Shown here: piece after piece, positions 15,744-24,702 of the stretch
Layout of the letters: each line of letters starts with the position of its first letter
Position numbering within the stretch: position 1 is the stretch's first letter
Assembly: GCF_003752155.1 (NCBI RefSeq)
Contig: NZ_RJVG01000002.1
Coordinates: 310,001-374,000, forward strand
DNA length: 64,000 nucleotides
Direction: 5' to 3'
DNA from: Mobilisporobacter senegalensis
GTDB taxonomy: Bacteria; Bacillota; Clostridia; Lachnospirales; Lachnospiraceae
Made by a program: the position numbers and the translations under genes
Notes under the pieces: model-generated
Database searches by the model: none
What the model saw: only the letters and a program-made list of their open reading frames with translations
Told to the model about the DNA's origin: nothing

Positions 15744-16607
15744 ATGGAAAAAATCAGAATAGTAATTGTTGATGATTCACCTTTTTCTATTACGTTATTA
15801 AGAGATATTCTTGAAGAAAATGGTTATGAAGTTGTTGGTGATGCTGGTTCATTGGAAGAGGTAAAAGAAGTTATAAGGGACAAAAAACCTACGTTAGTAA
15901 CAATGGATATGACATTACCTGGTACAGATGGGCTTGAATGTACCCGGGCAATACATGAAATCGATCCAAATATTAAAGTAATCGTCGTAAGTTCCATGAT
16001 GGATGAAGAAATAGTCAAAGAGGCAAAAGAAAACAGAGTATCTGAGTATATTCAAAAACCGGTTGATCCCGACGAACTTATCACAGCGATCAATAGGATC
16101 ATGGCTTCGGAAGAACTTTATCATTTACTGGAAACAGAATCATTTCCAGTATTCAAAGAGTCTTTATTAGATGGTGTGAACCGAATGACTAAAACCCTGC
16201 TTAACTATAAGGAGGAATATTCAACGAATACAGAGCATGAATCAAAAGGCTTGACTGTCATAATTGGAATCATCGGTAAATTCTCCGGCAGGATGTTAAT
16301 TGATCTGTCAAAAGAAACAGCAGGAAATATAGCAGCAGCCTTACTAAGAAGGACACCTAAAAATAACGATGAAATGGTAGCTGCAATTGCCGAATTTACC
16401 AATATCATTTCTGGAAATGCATGCTCAATATTAAACAGAAAAGATAAAGCTTATGGCCTCCGTGTATCTCCGCCATCCATATTATATGGTGACAGTGTTC
16501 ACATTTCAGCTCCCAATTTTAAAACAACTACAGCAATCGCAGAAACAAATTTTGGTGAAATATTGATCAATGTAGGATTTACAAGAGGTGAAGAAAAATG
16601 GATGTAA
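15744..16607 (+). CDS. Response regulator with C-terminal CheX-like phosphatase domain
   Basis: A 287-residue two-domain protein. The receiver domain (1-120) has Asp10-Asp11, the phosphoacceptor Asp55 in V-T-M-D-M-T-L-P-G-T-D-G, Ser83 and Lys105. The C-terminal half (about 145-287) is CheX/CheC-like, with an A-E-F-T-N-I-I-S-G-N-A segment that supplies the ExxN phosphatase signature. A receiver fused to its likely phosphatase suggests self-limited signalling. The RBS GGAGG (15727-15731) is 12 bases from ATG 15744. The following CheX gene overlaps it by 10 bases. The pair directly precedes the type IV pilus operon and may steer motility. Confidence 0.85.
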   Translation: MEKIRIVIVDDSPFSITLLRDILEENGYEVVGDAGSLEEVKEVIRDKKPTLVTMDMTLPGTDGLECTRAIHEIDPNIKVIVVSSMMDEEIVKEAKENRVSEYIQKPVDPDELITAINRIMASEELYHLLETESFPVFKESLLDGVNRMTKTLLNYKEEYSTNTEHESKGLTVIIGIIGKFSGRMLIDLSKETAGNIAAALLRRTPKNNDEMVAAIAEFTNIISGNACSILNRKDKAYGLRVSPPSILYGDSVHISAPNFKTTTAIAETNFGEILINVGFTRGEEKWM

Positions 16608-17059
16608 AACACGTTAATCCCTTTATAGAAGCCTTTGCAACAGTTATCCCCCAATTGGGATTCAAGACTGTGAAAAAGGGCAATTTAAGTATGAAGAATA
16701 GTGAACTGCTAAGTTCAGGTGTAGTTATAGTGGTTGGAATCGTTGGAGCCATAAAAGGAAATGTAGTTTATTCTGTTGCTATGGAAGATGCCAAGAAAAT
16801 AGCCTCATCCATGATGATGGGAATGCCGGTAAATGAGTTTGATGAAATGGCACAAAGTGCATTGGCAGAATTGGCAAATATGTTAACTGCAAATGCAGCA
16901 ACCTGCTTTTCAGGTCTGGGAATTTCAATAGATATTTCCACCCCAACATTACTTTATGGAGAAAATATATCTCTAAAGATGAGTTCAAATCAGGTTCTAT
17001 GTGTCCAGCTTTTGGCGGATGACATTCCTATTGAAATCAATATAGCTTTTGAAAATTAG
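16598..17059 (+). CDS. Chemotaxis phosphatase CheX-like
   Basis: This 153-residue CheX-family protein overlaps the end of the upstream response regulator by 10 bases, so translational coupling is likely. The active-site pattern is A-L-A-E-L-A-N-M-L-T-A-N-A (ExxN) near residue 87. CheX enzymes dephosphorylate CheY-P; the obvious substrate here is the upstream receiver domain or a CheY encoded elsewhere. No other che genes are in the window. Confidence 0.85.
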   Translation: MDVKHVNPFIEAFATVIPQLGFKTVKKGNLSMKNSELLSSGVVIVVGIVGAIKGNVVYSVAMEDAKKIASSMMMGMPVNEFDEMAQSALAELANMLTANAATCFSGLGISIDISTPTLLYGENISLKMSSNQVLCVQLLADDIPIEINIAFEN

Positions 17060-17283
17060 AAAGAATGCCCTCTCAGGCTTAACATGTGTTCCTGCACCTG
17101 TTGATGATTACACCTGTGATATGAGATGGAATTGCATTATGGGTGGTTCTAATAGTTTGAGATGGGTATTTTTTTATTGGACATTTTGACGAAATTTAGA
17201 AAATTAGATACCTTAGACACTAATATAAATATGAAAATAATCCAATTAACATAAAAGTGCACATAAAATAGTGAAAATTAGTG

Positions 17284-17311
17284 TTGACATTTCACAAAAA
17301 TAAGATATAAT
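17284..17311 (+). promoter_or_regulatory. Promoter of the type IV pilus operon
   Basis: A perfect TTGACA (17284-17289) and a perfect TATAAT (17306-17311) are separated by 16 bases. The predicted start of transcription (about 17318) lies 40 bases before the riboswitch core, giving a leader of about 360 bases. Confidence 0.88.
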
Positions 17312-17355
17312 GAAAGTAATTAATTTACAAAAATATTTATTGATGCTAAATAATT

Positions 17356-17471
17356 ATAAAGGCAAACTTGTTGAAAAGCAAGGACGCAAAGCTTGAAACC
17401 TAAAGGAATTTATACAAAAGAAACCTTATTATGGACTGTATAATTATTCATCCAATGGTCGTTCGGTTGCA
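17356..17471 (+). promoter_or_regulatory. Cyclic di-GMP-I (GEMM-I) riboswitch
   Basis: The conserved order of GEMM-I is present. GGCAAAC (17361-17367) forms the 5' strand of P1, followed by a P2 stem with a GAAA loop (CTTGT-TGAAA-AGCAAG). Then come the invariant GGACGCAAAGC (17382-17392), CCTAAAGG (17399-17406, the tetraloop receptor region) and ATGGTCGTTCGGTTGC (17455-17470), whose end pairs with GCAA of the 5' strand. An intrinsic terminator overlaps its 3' end by two bases and pilB follows. Stabilising P1 on ligand binding should disfavour the base of the terminator, so an ON switch is the likelier reading, but this needs testing. Confidence 0.9.
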
Positions 17472-17519
17472 ACTAGAATAAGTAATTTATATAATTTACT
17501 TAATTTAGTTGCTTTTTTT
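17469..17519 (+). terminator. Riboswitch-controlled terminator before pilB
   Basis: GCAACTA (17469-17475) pairs with TAGTTGC (17506-17512). The stem extends through AAGTAA with TTACTT and is followed by seven T. Its first two bases are shared with the 3' strand of riboswitch stem P1, so the two structures compete. Confidence 0.9.
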
Positions 17520-17676
17520 ATCCTAATTTATCAATCATTAGTGAATTATTGGTATTAAAAGAGAATTATAATACTATTTGAGATCTATTTGATGCTGTTA
17601 CTTAAAAAGATAATTTAACATGAATTATAAGGAAAACTTAATATATCTGGTTTAATATCAAAGGGTGGAGGATAAA

Positions 17677-19374
17677 ATGGATTTTGGAAAGAACAAAAAA
17701 AGATTAGGAGATATGCTCGTTGATGAAGGGCTGATTACTCCAAAACAGCTTAAGAATGCCCTTGTAGAACAGAAAAAAGGGAAACTGAAACTTGGGGAAC
17801 TACTGGTAGATTTTGGCTATATTGATGAATTATCCATTACAAAAGCATTACAAAAGCAATTAAAACTGGATATAGTCCAATTGTCCGGTATTGTAATAGC
17901 TCCCGATGTTCTGGGATTAGTGAATGAACAGATTCTTAGAAAATATATGGTGATCCCTTTTGAATTTCATAAGACATCACCTAATATACTTCGTGTTGCC
18001 ATGGCAGATCCTTTAGATATTATTGCAATCGATGATTTGGCTATCATTACAAATCTTAAGATTGATCCTGTGGTATCCACTCCTAAAGAGATTGCTACTG
18101 CAATCGATAAATATTATGGGAATGCAGAAGTTAAGGCAGTGGCTGAAAGGTATACCAAAGAGAAAGAGATACAGAACAAGGAAAAAGAAGAAGAACAGAG
18201 TAATGAAGACATAAACAACTCGCCTATCGTATTATTGGTGAAGGCTATTATTGAACAAGCAGTCCGGCAAAGAGCCAGTGATATACATATTGAACCATTT
18301 GAGAAACAGATAAGAGTCAGATACCGGGTAGATGGTTTGCTAAAGGAAATGAGCCAGTATGAAATTAATCTGCTGCCGGCCATGGTTGCCAGAATAAAGA
18401 TTATTGGCGGCATGGATATCTCTGAAAAGAGAAAACCTCAGGATGGGCGTATTACCGTAGTAGTTGACAGAGAAGAATTTGATATTCGTGCATCGGTCCT
18501 TCCCACCGTCTTTGGGGAAAAGATCGTAATGCGTATTACCTCTAAAAAAGGGTTGACCAAAGCAAAGAAAGATCTTGGTTTCTCTGAGGAAGAAATGAAG
18601 AAATTTGATGCAATACTGGAAAGACCTCATGGAATGATTCTTGTTACGGGACCAACGGGAAGCGGTAAATCAACGACTCTGTACACTGCATTAAGCGAAC
18701 TGAATACGGAAGGTGTTAATATTATTACAGTAGAAGATCCGGTGGAAGCTAATATTGACGGAGTCAATCAGGTGCAGGTAAATGCAAAAGCAGAGTTAAC
18801 CTTTTCCAATGCTCTTCGTTCTATCTTAAGACAAGATCCGGATATTATCATGATTGGTGAGATCAGGGACAGTGAAACGGCAGAGATTGCAGTAAAGGCT
18901 TCTATTACAGGGCATCTTGTAGTCAGTACGCTCCATACCAACAGTGCGGCCAGTACAATTACAAGACTGGAAGATATGGGGATTGAACCATATCTGATCG
19001 CAGATGCTACGGTAGGCGTGATCGCACAGCGTTTGGTAAGAAGGCTGTGTCCTTCCTGCAAAACAAAAAGATATGCCGATTCACTGGAGAAAGAGATACT
19101 TGGGATAGATCCAGAAGCAGAGCAGGTCATCTATGAACCTTGTGGCTGCCATATGTGCAACAATACCGGATATTTCGGGCGTATTGGTGTCTATGAAATC
19201 ATGCCGGTTACATCTGCCCTGAAAGAAATTATCAGCCGTAAGGGTAATTCCAGTCAGATAACAGAAATCGCATTAAAAGAGGGAATGAATACATTAAAGA
19301 TGAGCGCTACCAGATATGTCCTGGAAGGTATTACATCAATTTCTGAAATGAAGAGAATTTCTTTTGATGAATAG
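17677..19374 (+). CDS. pilB: Type IV pilus assembly ATPase PilB with MshEN domain
   Basis: The 565-residue extension ATPase powers pilin polymerisation from the inner face of the membrane. The N-terminus has two tandem 24-residue motifs (9-32 and 38-61) of the form R/K-L-G-x-x-L-V-x-x-G-x6-L/I-x3-L-x-x-Q, the MshEN c-di-GMP-binding pattern. The ATPase core has Walker A G-P-T-G-S-G-K-S-T at 325-333, an Asp box and a His box. A tetracysteine zinc site follows (C-P-S-C near 458 and C-G-C-H-M-C). ATG 17677 follows GGAGG (17667-17671). It is the first gene after the c-di-GMP riboswitch, so the ligand may act twice. Confidence 0.95.
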   Translation: MDFGKNKKRLGDMLVDEGLITPKQLKNALVEQKKGKLKLGELLVDFGYIDELSITKALQKQLKLDIVQLSGIVIAPDVLGLVNEQILRKYMVIPFEFHKTSPNILRVAMADPLDIIAIDDLAIITNLKIDPVVSTPKEIATAIDKYYGNAEVKAVAERYTKEKEIQNKEKEEEQSNEDINNSPIVLLVKAIIEQAVRQRASDIHIEPFEKQIRVRYRVDGLLKEMSQYEINLLPAMVARIKIIGGMDISEKRKPQDGRITVVVDREEFDIRASVLPTVFGEKIVMRITSKKGLTKAKKDLGFSEEEMKKFDAILERPHGMILVTGPTGSGKSTTLYTALSELNTEGVNIITVEDPVEANIDGVNQVQVNAKAELTFSNALRSILRQDPDIIMIGEIRDSETAEIAVKASITGHLVVSTLHTNSAASTITRLEDMGIEPYLIADATVGVIAQRLVRRLCPSCKTKRYADSLEKEILGIDPEAEQVIYEPCGCHMCNNTGYFGRIGVYEIMPVTSALKEIISRKGNSSQITEIALKEGMNTLKMSATRYVLEGITSISEMKRISFDE

Positions 19375-19398
19375 CTTCTAAGAAATGGAGAGTAATTT

Positions 19399-20454
19399 AT
19401 GATAACCATAGAAGAATTATTAAAGATTGCCAAAGAAAAAGGGGCTTCCGATCTTCATATTACCGTTGGTATCCCGCCAAAATGCAGGATTAATGGAGAA
19501 CTTCAGAATATGGGCGAGAATAAACTTATGCCTGAGGATACGGATGTTCTAATTATGCCTATGCTATCAGAGCATTTTAAAGAAATCTTAGAAGACAAAG
19601 GGGAAGTGGATTTCTCCTATTCTATACCAAGCCTTGGCAGATACAGAGTCAATGTATTTAAACAGAGAGGTTCCTATGCGGTTGCAATTCGATTAGTAGG
19701 AACTACAGTTCCAACACCTGAGCAGTTGGGAATTCCAGAGTCTGTGATCGAATTGACCAAGAAAAAACGTGGGCTGGTCCTGGTGACCGGACCAACGGGA
19801 AGCGGTAAGTCAACTACGTTAGCCTCTTTAATTGATGTAATTAACTCTAACTATAATGCTCATGTGATCACCCTGGAAGACCCCATTGAATATTTACATC
19901 AGCACAAAAAGGCAATTGTAAATCAACGGGAAATTGGTCTGGATACCCACTCTTATGCAAATGCATTAAGAGCAGCCCTTAGGGAAGATCCGGATGTGAT
20001 ACTGGTAGGTGAGATGAGGGACTTAGATACCATATCCATTGCCATTACAGCTGCGGAAACAGGACATCTTGTATTCTCCACACTCCATACTATTGGTGCT
20101 GCCAATACCGTTGACCGAATTATAGATGTATTTCCTCCACATCAACAGCAGCAGATTCGGATTCAGCTTGCCTCAGTATTAGAGTCTGTAATATCCCAGC
20201 AGTTGATTCCTTGTTCCGATGGAAAAGGACGGGTCGCAGCTTTTGAGGTAATGCATGGAAATTCCGCAATCCGGAATCTCATAAGAGAGGCAAAGGCGTT
20301 TCAGATTACGTCCGTTGTTCAGACCAATAAGAAGCTTGGAATGCAGACGATGGATGATGCAATTTATAATTTGTATCTGAGCAGGAAAATCGATGAGAAT
20401 AAAGCAATTCATTTTGCACAAGATCCAATTGCACTTGAGAGAAAGTTATATTAA
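19399..20454 (+). CDS. pilT: Type IV pilus retraction ATPase PilT
   Basis: This 351-residue retraction ATPase depolymerises the pilus and drives twitching. Walker A (G-P-T-G-S-G-K-S-T) starts at residue 131, and the PilT-specific A-I-R-N-L-I-R-E motif is at about 290. The N-terminal PAS-like domain starts with the usual A-S-D-L-H-I-T segment. It follows pilB by 24 bases and precedes pilC by 12. Its presence indicates a retractable pilus and not only a secretion pseudopilus. Confidence 0.96.
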   Translation: MITIEELLKIAKEKGASDLHITVGIPPKCRINGELQNMGENKLMPEDTDVLIMPMLSEHFKEILEDKGEVDFSYSIPSLGRYRVNVFKQRGSYAVAIRLVGTTVPTPEQLGIPESVIELTKKKRGLVLVTGPTGSGKSTTLASLIDVINSNYNAHVITLEDPIEYLHQHKKAIVNQREIGLDTHSYANALRAALREDPDVILVGEMRDLDTISIAITAAETGHLVFSTLHTIGAANTVDRIIDVFPPHQQQQIRIQLASVLESVISQQLIPCSDGKGRVAAFEVMHGNSAIRNLIREAKAFQITSVVQTNKKLGMQTMDDAIYNLYLSRKIDENKAIHFAQDPIALERKLY

Positions 20455-20466
20455 AGGAGGGAGAGA

Positions 20467-21681
20467 ATGGCTGATTTTTCTTATGTGATCATAGATAAGA
20501 ATGGAAAAGAAAAAAAGGGAAGTATGGATGCTGCCAATGAAGAGAAAGTAAAAGCTTCTTTAAGAGCAGAAGGATATATTCCCCTGTCTGTAACACCCCA
20601 GAATATAATGAATAAAGATATTAATCTTACCTTTGGGAGTTCTGTGAAACCAAGAGATTTAAGTGTATTCTGCCGGCAGTTAGTGAGTATATTATCCGCC
20701 GGAGTATCTATTATTAATGCACTGGATATGCTAAGCCAGCAGACGGAGAATCAAGTTCTTTCCAAAGCAATCAAAGAGGTACAGATTGCAGTGGAAAAGG
20801 GTGAGGCTCTGGCAGATGCCATGGAAGCTAACAAAAAAGTATTCCCCAATATTTTGATACATATGGTGGCAGCAGGAGAGGCTTCCGGTAATCTGGAAGT
20901 TGTGTTTGGACGTATGGCGGTACATTTTGAAAAAGATACGAAAATGAGGGCTCAGGTGAAAAAAGCCATGATTTATCCAAGTATGGTTGCCCTTGTTGCA
21001 GTCGGCGTCGTATTTGTTATGATGATTGTGGTTATCCCTAATTTTATGGGGATGTTTCAGGACATGAATATAGAAATGCCCTTTATGACACAGATGATCA
21101 TTAATATGAGTAATTTCATGAAAAGTCAATGGTACATGATTCTGGGTTTGATTATCTTAATTGCAATCGGATTTCATGCTTATAAGAAATCACCATCAGG
21201 ACAGATGGTACTGGGGCAATTAGGGTTAAAACTTCCTCTGTTTGGAAAGATCATTATTAAATCTAATTCTGCAAGATTTGGGAGAACCTTAAGTACTTTA
21301 TTGGCAGCAGGAATCTCTATGATTGAAGCAATCGACATTACAGCCAGAACTATGGATAATGTGATTGCAAGGCAAGCGCTGTTAGATGCCAAGGAAGATG
21401 TGTCAAAGGGAATTTCTTTATCCGTTCCAATTCGAAATTCAGGTATTTTTCCTCCTATGGTATATCAGATGACCAGGATTGGAGAAGAATCCGGTAATAT
21501 TGAGAGCATGCTAGAGAAACTGGCAGACTATTATGATGAAGAGGTGGAGATTGCCACCACATCTTTAAGCGCAGTATTGGAACCAATGATTATTGTGATT
21601 ATGGCATTGGTGGTAGGGGTACTGATTATGGCAATCATGCAGCCAATGCTGTCCATGTACAATGGACTGGACAGTCTATAG
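20467..21681 (+). CDS. pilC: Type IV pilus inner-membrane platform protein PilC
   Basis: A 404-residue GspF/PilC family protein with two homologous cytoplasmic T2SF domains. Three membrane helices lie near 168-193, 221-240 and 375-397. Each F domain carries the L-x-A-G-x-S/I-x-x-x-x-A-L/I-D signature (V-S-I-I-N-A-L-D-M-L near 80; I-S-M-I-E-A-I-D near 283). It couples the ATPases to pilin polymerisation. The RBS AAAGGAGGG overlaps the end of pilT. Confidence 0.95.
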   Translation: MADFSYVIIDKNGKEKKGSMDAANEEKVKASLRAEGYIPLSVTPQNIMNKDINLTFGSSVKPRDLSVFCRQLVSILSAGVSIINALDMLSQQTENQVLSKAIKEVQIAVEKGEALADAMEANKKVFPNILIHMVAAGEASGNLEVVFGRMAVHFEKDTKMRAQVKKAMIYPSMVALVAVGVVFVMMIVVIPNFMGMFQDMNIEMPFMTQMIINMSNFMKSQWYMILGLIILIAIGFHAYKKSPSGQMVLGQLGLKLPLFGKIIIKSNSARFGRTLSTLLAAGISMIEAIDITARTMDNVIARQALLDAKEDVSKGISLSVPIRNSGIFPPMVYQMTRIGEESGNIESMLEKLADYYDEEVEIATTSLSAVLEPMIIVIMALVVGVLIMAIMQPMLSMYNGLDSL

Positions 21682-21777
21682 TCTATTCAAAACACTAAGT
21701 TGGATAATATATTATTGCAGTTTACCTGTAATAATAATTATTAATAAAATAAAATTATATATTAAAGGAGAAGAAGT

Positions 21778-22182
21778 ATGAAGAAAGAAAAGAGATTAAA
21801 CAACAAAGGTTTTTCATTAGTTGAACTTATTATAGTTATTGCTATTATGGCAGTGCTTGCAGGTGCATTAGCACCACAGTTTATTAAATATGTGGCTAAA
21901 TCTAGAGAGGCAACAGATAATCAGAATATAGATTTGTTAATTGCAACAACAAATGCTGTGTTAGCAGATCCAGACGTAACACCAGCAGTTGGTACGGTTA
22001 CAATAACTTCTACATCAGCTGCAACTTTTACAAATGTTGGTTCTACATTTGAGGCTGCTTTTAAACAGGCAGTAGGTAGCAAATATCCAATGTCAAAAGT
22101 AAGTAGGGGCAAAGGATTTGTAATAACCATAGGCGGATCTGATGCAGCTGGATGGACAGTTACCTGTACAGTTGCACCATAA
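21778..22182 (+). CDS. pilA: Major type IV pilin
   Basis: A 134-residue prepilin with a short basic leader (11 residues ending in N-K-G). Cleavage is expected before F-S-L-V-E-L-I-I-V-I-A-I, which carries the essential Glu5 and the hydrophobic N-terminal helix. The C-terminal globular part is small, rich in Thr, Ala and Val, and contains a single Cys near the C-terminus. It is called major because it directly follows pilC and is flanked by a strong hairpin that may separate its message. PilD (next gene) would process it. Confidence 0.9.
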   Translation: MKKEKRLNNKGFSLVELIIVIAIMAVLAGALAPQFIKYVAKSREATDNQNIDLLIATTNAVLADPDVTPAVGTVTITSTSAATFTNVGSTFEAAFKQAVGSKYPMSKVSRGKGFVITIGGSDAAGWTVTCTVAP

Positions 22183-22197
22183 TTAATAGATTATGAT

Positions 22198-22240
22198 ATA
22201 CAAAACACTCAATATAGCAAGATATCTGAGTGTTTTGTAT
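22198..22240 (+). terminator. Perfect hairpin between pilA and pilD
   Basis: ATACAAAACACTCA (22198-22211) is perfectly complementary to TGAGTGTTTTGTAT (22227-22240). Only a short T stretch follows, so it may act as a partial terminator or a 3' stabiliser that raises pilin mRNA over the downstream genes. Confidence 0.65.
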
Positions 22241-22263
22241 TCCTTTGAAAGTGAGCAATCAAT

Positions 22264-23016
22264 ATGCATCCAGATATCATATTTCCCCCACTCATCTTCC
22301 TATACGGTATCATCATCGGTAGTTTCTTAAACGTATGTATATACCGTATCCCCAGGAAAGAGAATATCACCACCACCAGATCTCATTGCATGAATTGTGG
22401 TTATTCATTAAAATGGTATGATTTGTTTCCGTTATTCAGCTATATTTTTCTTGGGGGAAAGTGCAGAAAGTGTAAGAAAAGGATATCTATTCAGTATCCA
22501 ATCATAGAAGCACTGAATGGAAGTCTCTATGTGTTAATATTTCTGATCCATGGGTATCGGCTTGAAAGTATAATCTATTGCTTATTTACTTCCGCATTAA
22601 TTGTACTAAGTGTAATTGATTTCAGGACTTATGAGATTCCCGTTGGAATCAATCTATTCATAGGGGTTCTTGGAAGCTTTCGCACATTTTTAGATTTTCC
22701 CCATATAGGGCAATATCTGTTAGGACTATGCAGTGTAAGCGGATTTTTATTGCTGATCTATCTTTTTACAAAAGGAAGAGGGATTGGCGGAGGAGACATT
22801 AAACTTATGGCAGCCAGTGGGCTGGTAATAGGATTTCCAAACATAGTTCTGGCTTTTATCCTTGGCTGTATTATTGGTTCGGTAATACATATCCTTCGAA
22901 TGAGAATCTCCAAAGAAGACAGGGTATTAGCATTTGGACCTTATTTATCCATTGGTATATTCATAGCAATGCTTTATGGAAATCAGATTGTAAATTGGTA
23001 TCTGAGTTTTTATTAA
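22264..23016 (+). CDS. pilD: Prepilin peptidase PilD
   Basis: A 250-residue A24-family aspartyl membrane protease with N-methyltransferase. The N-terminal cytoplasmic loop holds G-S-F-L-N-V-C-I-Y-R-I-P and two CxxC pairs (C-M-N-C and C-R-K-C). The catalytic aspartates are in V-I-D-F-R-T near residue 120 and in G-G-G-D-I-K near residue 178. It has about eight membrane helices. It cleaves the leaders of the five prepilins encoded in this operon. Confidence 0.95.
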   Translation: MHPDIIFPPLIFLYGIIIGSFLNVCIYRIPRKENITTTRSHCMNCGYSLKWYDLFPLFSYIFLGGKCRKCKKRISIQYPIIEALNGSLYVLIFLIHGYRLESIIYCLFTSALIVLSVIDFRTYEIPVGINLFIGVLGSFRTFLDFPHIGQYLLGLCSVSGFLLLIYLFTKGRGIGGGDIKLMAASGLVIGFPNIVLAFILGCIIGSVIHILRMRISKEDRVLAFGPYLSIGIFIAMLYGNQIVNWYLSFY

Positions 23017-23043
23017 GCTGTATCAATACAAAGGAGGGGAAAT

Positions 23044-24702
23044 ATGGCAAACAGAGTAATTAGCATTGAAATTGGGCTTCAAAGAACAAAAATCTGTGAA
23101 GTTGATTATAAAAAGAAAAATCCGTGTGTTTATAATTGGATCACATTTACAACACCGGAGGATACCTTTGAAGATGGGTATATCAGAGATAAAGTAAAAT
23201 TTGCATCCGTTGCAAAAGAAAAAATAAAAGAAGCAAATATGAAAGGCAATAAAGTAGTCTTTACCATTGCGTCTACAAAGATTGCCAATAGAGAAGTTAC
23301 CATACCTATGGTAAAAGATAATCAGATCCAGGCTGTGATCGATGCAAATGCATCTGAATATTTTCCGGTTGAAATTTCTGAATATGCAATTACATACAGC
23401 ATATTGGAGCGAATCATAACAAAAGAAGAGAAGAAGTTAAGATTATCCGTGTTGGCAGCGCCCAACAATTTGATTAAGAATTATTATAATGTAGCTGAGT
23501 TATTAGGCTACGAAGTAGAAGCAATTGACTATATCGGCAATAGTATCGTTCAGATCTTTAAGAAACAAATGAAGGCTGAAACAAATTTGATGATACAAAT
23601 CAATGAGCAGACAACACTTATCAGTATTTTGGAAGAAAACGTATTGCAGCTTCAAAGAACAATACCCTATGGTACAACATCAGCAGTACAGGCAGTATTA
23701 AATAATGAGTGTTTTAATGTTGAAAATGAAAATGAAGCATTACTGCTTTTGTGCAGTAGTGAATTAATTAATATGCAATTGGATTCTTATGAGGAAGAAG
23801 CGGCATTGACTGTTTCTGAATCAGCAGCAGAATTCATGGATTTTGGAAAAGAAAGAGATGGAAAAGAGGAAGTAACAAATTCTTTAAGCTATTTGATCAG
23901 CAATGTTTTAAGAGTATTAGACTATTATACGTCTAAGAATAAAGACAAAAGTATCCGTACTATTTATGTGATGGGGCAGGGGGCACAAATTCTTGGGATC
24001 GAAAGGTTATTAAGGCATGAGACCGGAATTGATACAGAAAAATTAAAAAATCTTACCTCTGTTGCTTTTCATAAAGATACTTATATGAATCAGGAGGAAC
24101 AGAGCGAATATATTTCCTGTATCGGTGCTACCATAGATCCGATTCATTTTATACCAAAAGAATATATTAGTACAGTGAAGAAGAAAAGTCTGATTCATAA
24201 TAGAAAGGTAGTTCTTATCGGTTCCGTAGCAATAAGTATAATATTAATATTGACAGCCTATATAGGATATCAATTTGAGCGGCTTGAGAAGAAGAGACTG
24301 GAAGCTCAGATCAGTGCATTATCCGGAGTATATGAGGTGTATGAATCCCATGCCCTGGCAAAAGAAAAATATGATACTATGAAAGCCATGTATGATGTGA
24401 CGGTGGGATATAATGATGAATTATCTGCGCTTATAAAAGAATTGGAAGATAAGTTACCAAGTGATCTTAATGTAGTGACAATGAATGTTACAGATAAAGA
24501 TATATCCTTAAATATTAATACAGATTCAAAAACAATAGCAGCGAAAGTATTAACCCAATTAAAGACGATAAAGGTCCTTACTCAGGTATCAACTACTAAT
24601 ATTACAGAGACAAGAGATGAAGGTGGTAATGTAACAGTATCATTTACTGTTACTGCCCAATATCAATCTGTTCCAGAGGAGGATACGGATGGAATTTATT
24701 AA
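23044..24702 (+). CDS. PilM-PilN fusion, type IV pilus alignment protein
   Basis: This 552-residue protein joins two normally separate subunits. Residues 1 to about 380 form the actin-like cytoplasmic PilM (I-S-I-E-I-G-L-Q-R-T-K-I at the start). A membrane helix follows at about 389-409, then a coiled-coil and a PilN-like extracytoplasmic domain up to residue 552. Fusion fixes the PilM:PilN ratio. Similar fused forms are known in Clostridia. It overlaps pilO by 14 bases. The RBS AAGGAGGGG is strong. Confidence 0.88.
   Translation: MANRVISIEIGLQRTKICEVDYKKKNPCVYNWITFTTPEDTFEDGYIRDKVKFASVAKEKIKEANMKGNKVVFTIASTKIANREVTIPMVKDNQIQAVIDANASEYFPVEISEYAITYSILERIITKEEKKLRLSVLAAPNNLIKNYYNVAELLGYEVEAIDYIGNSIVQIFKKQMKAETNLMIQINEQTTLISILEENVLQLQRTIPYGTTSAVQAVLNNECFNVENENEALLLLCSSELINMQLDSYEEEAALTVSESAAEFMDFGKERDGKEEVTNSLSYLISNVLRVLDYYTSKNKDKSIRTIYVMGQGAQILGIERLLRHETGIDTEKLKNLTSVAFHKDTYMNQEEQSEYISCIGATIDPIHFIPKEYISTVKKKSLIHNRKVVLIGSVAISIILILTAYIGYQFERLEKKRLEAQISALSGVYEVYESHALAKEKYDTMKAMYDVTVGYNDELSALIKELEDKLPSDLNVVTMNVTDKDISLNINTDSKTIAAKVLTQLKTIKVLTQVSTTNITETRDEGGNVTVSFTVTAQYQSVPEEDTDGIY

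Noticed and set aside
17060-17283. Second structured RNA after cheX
   Set aside because: A CACCTGT direct repeat and T-rich stretch are present, but no convincing stem or known consensus could be built.
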